Positions 57,975 through 64,000 of a stretch of 64,000 bases of DNA are shown one piece after another. Both the position numbers and the translations under genes were made by a program. The notes under the pieces were generated by a model that saw only the letters and a program-made list of their open reading frames with translations, ran no database searches and was not told the DNA's origin. The stretch is taken from positions 1,178,001-1,242,000 of the forward strand of contig NZ_JAGGMQ010000001.1 of NCBI RefSeq assembly GCF_017875465.1, given 5' to 3'. This stretch comes from Winslowiella toletana. Lineage in GTDB: Bacteria; Pseudomonadota; Gammaproteobacteria; Enterobacterales; Enterobacteriaceae. The stretch's first letter is position 1. Each line of letters starts with the position of its first letter.

Positions 57975-58057
57975 GGCGATCTCCTCAGAGGACATAATCA
58001 GTATGTCGGAAGATCTCTAAAAGTGAATGGACCGTTTTATCGGGATACTTACATTTC

Positions 58058-58540
58058 GATTAATCTTACCCTCCAGCTTTTGAGTATGTACCGCTCCTGA
58101 TTGAAGTGGCGAAAAAGATAATAAAAATAAATAAAATCAATCATTAAGTATTTTATCGTTGTTACTCAAAGGGAGTTTTCAGCTGAAAAAGAACCTATCA
58201 GAGTGATTACCAGCTAATACTCTATGACAGGTTTTAATGATTTTTCCGACACTTTTTTACCCTAGCTATAAGCAAAAGATCTTTCACATAACATTGATCA
58301 TACTCACCTGTGCAATCATTACACATGAGCCACATTAGTCAGGATTCCACTTTATTATTCTCAAAAATCATGTACATGGTTAACACCAAATTTGTCAATT
58401 CCTTAGGCTAACATTTTAAAATTATTATGGACAAACAACTGACTATCCGATAAAAATGTTACTTTAACTAATTTAGGCCATAACATTCTTGGCCTGCCTT
58501 TTAAATTCATATTCGTCAACATTACTCAGCAATGGTTCTT
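58058..58540. other. AT-rich non-coding stretch right of the IS
   Basis: About 480 bp of AT-rich DNA without a supported gene, promoter or repeat. Its DNA was probably continuous with 56595-56846 before IS insertion. Confidence 0.5.
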
Positions 58541-58735
58541 GTTGAAGATAAAAACGTCACGACTGATTCTGCTAAAGACAATGGCGTTCTCAGGTAAAAG
58601 ACGTATATTCACGGCTTTAAAACATCCCTGTGCAAGAGATGAAGGCGCGCACGCTCGGCCAAGCTTTAAAACTAATCAAAGCACGTGGAGCGTTAGAGAC
58701 GGTCAGACGTTGAATTCAGCGTATGCAACTAAAAT
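58541..58735 (+). pseudogene. relic of a second P4-type integrase
   Basis: Nucleotide and protein similarity to the island integrase is clear: KNVTTDSAKD, then after frame changes VQEMKARTLGQALKLIKARG and ALETVRR correspond to KTVTPDYAKD, VQEIKARTLVQALEPIKARG and ALETVRR of the gene at 46707 (its region 47062-47233). Stops and frameshifts destroy it, and both ends are missing. It is the stub of an older, related integrase gene. Confidence 0.8.
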
Positions 58736-58772
58736 GTCCATCTGAATAACCTAAAAAAACAAGGAATACCTA

Positions 58773-59450
58773 TTGAAAAGCTCATACGCTTTTGATCTTA
58801 GATTGGTCTGTGGCGGTTATTGTTATTTCTCTACTTATACATTAGGTTCAGTTCCCGACGATGAGGGGTTAGAATTTCGCACACCCTCAATTGTAATAAA
58901 TGAAAGATTTGTTAAAGCAGTATTGGAAATGGGACAACATTGTAATTTAATTAAAAATGAAAAAGCTTTTTATGAATGGACTTGCCTTCAGGGGTGGGGT
59001 TTAGTTGACGTTGACTTTGCAAGAGAATTCATCCCTCACTGGCTGAGAAAAAGAAAATGTATACATTCCCCCTTTGGGTCATTCACTGATGTTAGTATTT
59101 CTTCGCCCTCAGTTCGAAAAAGAACATTTAGAGGTAAATTTAAAAAAAGAATCTTAGAACGAGATAACAATAAATGTGTTATTTGTTCAAAAACGCAAAA
59201 CCTGACGTTACAGCATGTTGTTCCATACTCCAGAGGTGGCGAAACCAGCTATCGAAACTTGGTTACTCTATGCAATGATTGTAATCAGGAATTGAAGGCA
59301 GAGCATTGTTCTGGACTCTATGAGTTAGCCGGTTTATACGACGGTTTTGAAATATCTCAATTAAGAGGTACTCATTCTAATGAAAACGCAGTACTGCAAG
59401 CCATGCGCTTTTCGTCCAATATAATGCATACACGGGCTGACCTATACTGA
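58773..59450 (+). CDS. HNH endonuclease-domain protein
   Basis: A TTG start at 58773 (AAGGA eight bases upstream) gives 225 residues. The C-terminal half is an HNH domain: CVICSKTQNLTLQHVVPYSRGGETSYRNLVTLCNDCNQ with two CxxC zinc pairs and the catalytic His. The N-terminal 110 residues are unassigned. Base composition is AT-rich. HNH proteins alone in islands are often defence or mobile-element nucleases; specificity is unknown. Confidence 0.82.
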   Translation: MKSSYAFDLRLVCGGYCYFSTYTLGSVPDDEGLEFRTPSIVINERFVKAVLEMGQHCNLIKNEKAFYEWTCLQGWGLVDVDFAREFIPHWLRKRKCIHSPFGSFTDVSISSPSVRKRTFRGKFKKRILERDNNKCVICSKTQNLTLQHVVPYSRGGETSYRNLVTLCNDCNQELKAEHCSGLYELAGLYDGFEISQLRGTHSNENAVLQAMRFSSNIMHTRADLY

Positions 59451-60199
<749 letters not shown>

Positions 60200-60429
60200 T
60201 AACAACAAGGCTCCGGGAGACGAACTCACACTTTCTATCCGTTGTTGACACTACGGCTGAAGATCAGGTGATTTGCGAGACAAAGGCAGTTAACTTACAA
60301 TGGCCCTAATTAACCATATGTAATCTAATATAAATCTCGATAAACGAATCACGCCGCTTTGCTACTACATCTTGACAGCCTCCCGTTAAGGTGCCTGAAC
60401 GCGGATAAAAATGCGAAATGGAGTCGAGC

Positions 60430-60786
60430 ATGGATGAGCAAAATGAAGGCAGTCTGCGACTGCTTACGCAGGGTGAAATCAAGCTAGCCAGAACCGTTTT
60501 TGAAAATTCAATCCAGTACCATAAGGTTTGGATCCACCACGACAGTTCCCCCCCCCCCCCTTCGGTTTACAAAATAAAGATACCGCGATGACCCCAAACG
60601 GGGAGTTATATTTCCGCTCCTGGTATCAGAATGATTTTTCGGTAGCAGATTTCCCTTCCAAACATCTCTTCATTCACGAACTTAGCCATGTATGGCAACG
60701 CGAACATCACCTTTGATGGCGATATCACAGAGGCTGTCATCCGGCAGCAGTACGAGCAAACAATGCGTTATTTCCCACGGGGCTGA
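60430..60786 (+). pseudogene. broken HExxH metallopeptidase-type T6SS effector gene with a 13-C tract
   Basis: From ATG 60430 (GGAG upstream) the frame reads LRLLTQGEIKLARTVFENS and YHKVWIHHD, then hits thirteen C (60548-60560) and shifts. The next frame continues FGLQNKDTAMTPNGELYFRS and HLFIHELSHVWQRE with a zinc HExxH motif, then stops. A third frame ends TFDGDITEAVIRQQYEQTMR up to TGA 60786. So there is a frameshift at the C-tract and an internal deletion after the active site. Related proteins occur as Vgr-associated T6SS effectors. Confidence 0.65.
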
Positions 60787-61217
60787 TGATGAAAACCAAT
60801 ATTAAATTGCACTCTCTTTTACTGCTCTCATCTCTGTTTGCTCTGACTGGTTGTCCCGGTTCAGGGGACAGATTAAAGGCTGACGAAACAACCACTGTCA
60901 ACAAGGTCGGAAGCGATATATGCTTTCTGGTTCCGGATGCGGAAGACTACCAGCCCACGCTTATTGCCATAAATCCAAGGGGAACCCCACCAAAAAATCT
61001 GTCAGTCACCGATATGCCTGACCTGGCCATACAAAATGGCAAGTTATGTATTCCCCCTTCGTTTCATCAGTTTCCTGAAGAAGGGCAGTTCATCGTCCAG
61101 TATATTCTCGCTTCTAAAAGCGACAAAGATTCGCGCAGAAGTGTTGTAACTGGTCTGGAGTTTTCAGATGGCCGTGTTCACAATATACCGCTCACTGACC
61201 AGGAAATTACAAGGTAA
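60786..61217 (+). CDS. putative T6SS immunity periplasmic lipoprotein
   Basis: The 143-residue product starts at 60786 or at the next Met (60789), sharing the TGATGATG junction with the effector relic. It has a lipoprotein signal peptide ending LFALTGC, then CPGSGDR, ICFLVPDAEDYQPTLIAINPRG and LCIPPSFHQFPEEGQFIVQY, a pattern I recognise from lipoproteins encoded after T6SS metallopeptidase effectors. It would protect the periplasm. Here it seems intact although its effector is broken. Confidence 0.78.
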   Translation: MMKTNIKLHSLLLLSSLFALTGCPGSGDRLKADETTTVNKVGSDICFLVPDAEDYQPTLIAINPRGTPPKNLSVTDMPDLAIQNGKLCIPPSFHQFPEEGQFIVQYILASKSDKDSRRSVVTGLEFSDGRVHNIPLTDQEITR

Positions 61218-61261
61218 TAATTTAAAGTTTAGCTATGGGAGAATAAACCCAAGGAGATTAC

Positions 61262-61714
61262 TGCCACCGACAATTACCCACATGGTTACGCAGGGTTCCC
61301 GTTCATGCTCAATTTGAATGGCATGGAACGCGCCGACTGTGGCCAGAAATAATAATGAACGATGCCCGATTTCTGTGTCAGGAAACATGGCGAGAAGGAC
61401 TACCGCCGGTTACCTTTTCCTGTCCTGAAAAGGCCATCCTGGAAGCTCTGGCAGAAGTTCCAAAAACGATAAGCTTTGAGCATGCCGATGAACTAATGCA
61501 GAGTTTACATAACCTGTCACCGCGTACACTGGATGTTGTGCTTAAAGCCTGCAACAGGGTCAAAGTAAAACGCCTCTTCCTGTGGCTGGCAGAACGTCAG
61601 AACCATGCGTGGTTTAAACGGTTAATCCCGGAAGCCTATGATTTGGGGTAAGGTAGACGCATGATTGCTGAAGGCGGACGACTCGGTAAAGCATGGCAGG
61701 TCACCGTACCATAG
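61262..61714 (+). pseudogene. AbiEi-type antitoxin relic (C-terminal part)
   Basis: The frame is open from about 61262 through WLRRVPVHAQFEWHGTRRLW, SCPEKAILEALAEVP, VKVKRLFLWLAERQNHAW and YDLG, then an in-frame TAA (61649-61651), after which GRRMIAEGGRLGKAWQVTVP continues to TAG 61714. This is the C-terminal domain of AbiEi antitoxins. The N-terminal HTH part and an AbiEii toxin are missing. A 98-residue product from ATG 61355 is conceivable but unlikely to work. Confidence 0.75.
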
Positions 61715-62033
61715 GAAGGCTATGGTACCGATACAGACTCCCTATGCTGCGCTACCAGAATCGCTCACAGCAATCTCACTAACCTGAACCTGCAAAGTGG
61801 ATTTTTACCCTCTCTGCTTCTCCGATAGTGAATAACCTCCTTCATCCTGCATTTATTCGCCATCGCATAACTCATTGTGTTAAAGATCAAAGATGAACAA
61901 TGTGAAGGATAAACCCCAAACAGAAGTGTTTTTTCGGTAAAATTGAAATCCAGATGCAGACTCTGCCATTTTTTCCAGTATCGCCGTCTTTGTTATTGAT
62001 ACGAAAAGCGGCTGAAATAAGGTATAAAGCCGC
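61715..62033. other. non-coding stretch before the RIO kinase gene
   Basis: No gene is supported. GTACCATAG (61706-61714) and CTATGGTAC (61720-61728) form a perfect 9-bp hairpin at the end of the AbiEi relic, without a T-run. The rest should contain the promoter of the gene at 62034, but I see no clear -35/-10 pair. Confidence 0.5.
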
Positions 62034-62888
62034 ATGAAAATCCCAAACCGAATCCAACCTCTGGTCGATGATGGCCTGATAGACGAAGTGCTTCAGCGAC
62101 TGAAAAGCGGCAAAGAAGCTGACGTTTACACCGTTTTATGTGGTGACACGATCCAGTGCGCCAAAGTGTATAAAGAAGCCATGCAACGTAGTTTTAAGCA
62201 GGCCGTGCAGTACCAGGAAGGACGTAAAGTCCGTAATTCTCGTAATTCCCGCGCCATGCAAAAAGGCTCAAAGTTCGGACGCAAGCAACAAGAAGAGTCC
62301 TGGCAAATGGCGGAGGTCGATGCGTTGTTCCGTCTTGCTGACGCCGGGGTGCGCGTACCACAACCCTATATGTGTATTGATGGCGTATTATTGATGGAGC
62401 TGGTCACTGATGCAGAAGGCATGGTTGCTCCACGTCTTAGCGATGTAACCCTGGCAGAAGAAAACGCCGTTGCTGATTTTGATACGATGATCCGCAATAT
62501 CGTGCGCATGTTGTGTGCAGGTATTGTCCACGGGGATTTATCGGAGTTCAACGTGCTGCTTGATGCGCAAGGACCGGTCATTATCGACTTGCCACAAGCG
62601 GTAGATGCCGCCGCTAACAACCTTGCGGAATCCATGTTTGAACGAGATGTTAATAACATAACCGCTTACTATGGCCAGTTCGCTCCGCAACTACTGCAAA
62701 CACGTTATGCGAAAGAAATCTGGATGTTATATGAAGACGGAAAATTAACACCAGAAACACCGCTAACCGGTCTGTTCGTCGAAGAGGCCCACGAAGTGGA
62801 TGTCGATTCACTGATGGATGAAATCATTGCAGCCGAAGATGAGTTTTACGAGCGTCAGCGGGCAGCCAAAGAACGCGACGAAGAATAA
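62034..62888 (+). CDS. RIO-type serine protein kinase (PA4780 family)
   Basis: The 284-residue protein has RIO features: ATP-loop region LKSGKEADVYTVLCGD with the lysine in CAKVYKEAMQRSFK, hinge LLMELVTD, catalytic loop GIVHGDLSEFNVLL and metal loop VIIDLPQAVD. Bacterial members are poorly characterised cytoplasmic kinases. Base composition is close to the core genome. The preceding relics are island DNA, so this gene may belong to a later cassette or to chromosome beyond the island. Confidence 0.9.
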   Translation: MKIPNRIQPLVDDGLIDEVLQRLKSGKEADVYTVLCGDTIQCAKVYKEAMQRSFKQAVQYQEGRKVRNSRNSRAMQKGSKFGRKQQEESWQMAEVDALFRLADAGVRVPQPYMCIDGVLLMELVTDAEGMVAPRLSDVTLAEENAVADFDTMIRNIVRMLCAGIVHGDLSEFNVLLDAQGPVIIDLPQAVDAAANNLAESMFERDVNNITAYYGQFAPQLLQTRYAKEIWMLYEDGKLTPETPLTGLFVEEAHEVDVDSLMDEIIAAEDEFYERQRAAKERDEE

Positions 62889-62959
62889 ATGCCGGAATTA
62901 CGCTGAGTCCATTCGGCACAGACCCGCCAGCGGCCTGTGCCCTTACCTCCAGCCCTGGC

Positions 62960-63367
62960 CTAAACGCTCCCGCCACCAGCCGGTATACGAGCAATCACCT
63001 TGATTTCAAAATCAAAACCTGCCAGCCAGTTTACGCCGACAGCTGTCCAGTTAGGATAGGGTGGTTGACTGAATACCTCGTTTTTTACCGCCATTACCGT
63101 CGCAAACTGATTTTCCGGATCGGTGTGGAATGAGGTCACATCAACGATATCGTCAAAAGTACAGCCTGCCGCCGCCAGCGTGGCATTGAGGTTTTCAAAT
63201 GCAAGCCTGACCTGACGGGCAAAATTCGGCTCAGGAGAACCGTCGCTATGGCTACCTACCTGACCAGAAACAAACAGCAAATCGCCGGAGCGGATGGCAG
63301 CTGAATAGCCATGCTGTTCATACAGTGCATGGCGGCCTGCGGGAAATACGGCATCACGTTGCGTCAC
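62960..63367 (-). CDS. RidA (YjgF/YER057c/UK114) family protein
   Basis: The 135-residue protein has LLFVSGQVGSHSDGS, FARQVRLAFENLNATLAAAG and NWTAVGVNWLAGFDFEIKVIARI, the RidA-family pattern. It lacks the exact C-terminal substrate-arginine signature of archetypal RidA (the Arg is in VIARIP), so it may deaminate imines or have another role. It is divergent from the TetR gene, suggesting that the regulator controls it. Confidence 0.87.
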   Translation of the reverse strand: MTQRDAVFPAGRHALYEQHGYSAAIRSGDLLFVSGQVGSHSDGSPEPNFARQVRLAFENLNATLAAAGCTFDDIVDVTSFHTDPENQFATVMAVKNEVFSQPPYPNWTAVGVNWLAGFDFEIKVIARIPAGGGSV

Positions 63368-63454
63368 AGGTTGTCCCCTTAATGGCTAAAAGTTCGATGG
63401 TGATTTCACTCGCCGCGTCAAAATTTGATATACTCGGCGTATGTCAATCAAACT

Positions 63455-63496
63455 CACATACACTGCGCATGTCAAATAAGATACGCAATGTATGTG
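63455..63496. promoter_or_regulatory. large inverted repeat, candidate TetR operator
   Basis: CACATACACTGCGCAT (63455-63470) and ATACGCAATGTATGTG (63481-63496) are inverted copies with 14 of 16 matches around a 10-bp centre. They lie in the divergent gap between the RidA-family and TetR genes, 19 bp before the regulator start. Confidence 0.75.
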
Positions 63497-63514
63497 AAAT
63501 AGGAGAAAACCGTA

Positions 63515-64000
63515 GTGGCAAAACGCCGTGCTGAAACAATGGAAGAGAATCGTATAAAATTGATCTCTGCGGCGCGCAAAGCCTTTGCTGAGAAGGGTTT
63601 CGCTGCCGCGTCAATGGATGAGCTTACTGCGCAGGCTGGTCTGACCCGCGGAGCGCTTTATCACAATTTTGGTGATAAAAAAGGACTGCTGGCCGCCGTC
63701 GTTGCTCAGGTTGATGGGGAGATGGCCGCACGCGCGCAAGATGCAGCAGCCCAATACGAAGATGGCTGGGAACAACTGCTCGCTCAGGGAACCGCTTACA
63801 TTGAACTGGCTACAGACCCTGAAATTCAACGCATTGTGCTACTGGATGGTCCGGCGTTTCTCGGCGACCCCTCGCAGTGGCCCAGCCAGAATGTCTGCCT
63901 GCATGAAACTAAGCTGGCGCTCACAGCCCTTGCAGCAAACAATATTCTGCAACCTGTCGATGTGGAAGCCGCTGCCCGACTGCTCAACGGCGCTGCCCTC
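63515..64000 (+). CDS. TetR-family transcriptional regulator, 3' end cut by window edge
   Basis: A GTG at 63515 after AGGAGA opens a frame that runs to the window end (162 codons). The N-terminal HTH is typical of TetR: ISAARKAFAEKGFAAASMDEL, AGLTRGALYHNFGDKKGLL. The C-terminal ligand domain includes IQRIVLLDGPAFLGDP, resembling the TetR_C_33-type group. It probably represses the divergent RidA-family gene and itself through the inverted repeat between them. Confidence 0.9.
   Translation, partial: MAKRRAETMEENRIKLISAARKAFAEKGFAAASMDELTAQAGLTRGALYHNFGDKKGLLAAVVAQVDGEMAARAQDAAAQYEDGWEQLLAQGTAYIELATDPEIQRIVLLDGPAFLGDPSQWPSQNVCLHETKLALTALAANNILQPVDVEAAARLLNGAAL

Larger units (their letters stand above)
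56847..58053 (-). mobile_element. complete IS3-family insertion sequence (IS1222-like, IS51 group probable)
   Basis: The element spans 1207 bp. Its ends are imperfect inverted repeats, TGTAAGCATACCTGTTTTAG at the left and TGTAAGTATCCCGATAAAAC (minus strand) at the right. TTTC flanks both sides (56843-56846 and 58054-58057) as a probable target duplication. It encodes orfA and orfB with a programmed frameshift. OrfA resembles IS1222/ISEhe3-type elements known from Pantoea and relatives, from memory. Confidence 0.9.

Noticed and set aside
62930..62985. CTCCCGCCACCAGCC as a second ssrA attachment site
   Set aside because: It shares only CTCCCGCCA with the tmRNA 3' end and lies near the RidA gene end; too short to be an att core.

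Overview
The window is chromosomal DNA of a gammaproteobacterium of the order Enterobacterales. Gene content and order (trmJ-suhB, csiE-hcaT, glyA-hmp-glnB-glrR-qseG-glrK-glmY-purL-mltF-tadA-pgpC-yfhH-yfhL-acpS-pdxJ-recO-era-rnc-lepB-lepA-rseCBA-rpoE-nadB-trmN-srmB-grcA-ung-grpE-nadK-recN-bamE-rnfH-ratA-smpB-ssrA) follow the corresponding E. coli segment almost gene for gene. Sequence divergence from E. coli, a NicO/DUF1007 pair where E. coli has other genes, and an IS3-family element resembling IS1222-type elements suggest Erwiniaceae (Pantoea/Erwinia-like). That placement is inference.

Positions 1 to about 46.5 kb are mostly core genome with well preserved regulatory DNA. I can read an NsrR operator before hmp, PurR boxes before glyA and purL, a sigma-54 promoter with three GlrR-type sites and IHF-type sites before the sRNA gene glmY, a sigma-E promoter and the rseD leader before rpoE, a NadR box abutting nadB, two FNR boxes 53 bp apart before grcA, a sigma-32 promoter before grpE and up to three LexA boxes before recN. 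Two small accessory patches interrupt the core. One, between glmY and purL, holds an unknown gene and a toxin-antitoxin locus collapsed by an internal deletion. The other, between yfhH and yfhL, is a roughly 2.9 kb insertion flanked by a duplicated yfhL 5' end. It carries a DUF4225-type protein, two convergent paralogous small membrane proteins and a 292-bp MITE-like element.

At 46.5 kb the 3' end of ssrA (tmRNA) is the apparent attachment site of a large mosaic island that runs to the right edge; no second att copy was found. In order it holds: a P4-type integrase with an iteron-rich promoter; an AbiGi-like putative defence gene; a decayed membrane protein gene; a P4-satellite-like replication module on the minus strand (structured leader RNA, small ORFs, second tyrosine recombinase, AlpA, Icd-like protein, primase-helicase, then GTGGGGG repeats that may be an origin); a RelE/NadS-type toxin-antitoxin pair; a TIGR04141/DUF6119-type gene; a complete IS3-family insertion sequence; a relic of a second integrase; an HNH nuclease; an IS21 relic; a broken HExxH T6SS-type effector with a 13-C tract next to its apparently intact immunity lipoprotein; and an AbiEi antitoxin relic. 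A RIO-type kinase gene, a RidA-family gene and a divergent, truncated TetR-family regulator gene with a large inverted-repeat operator close the window.

Right of ssrA, therefore, the DNA is a graveyard of mobile and defence genes with a few intact cassettes, while the left two thirds are conserved housekeeping and stress-response operons.
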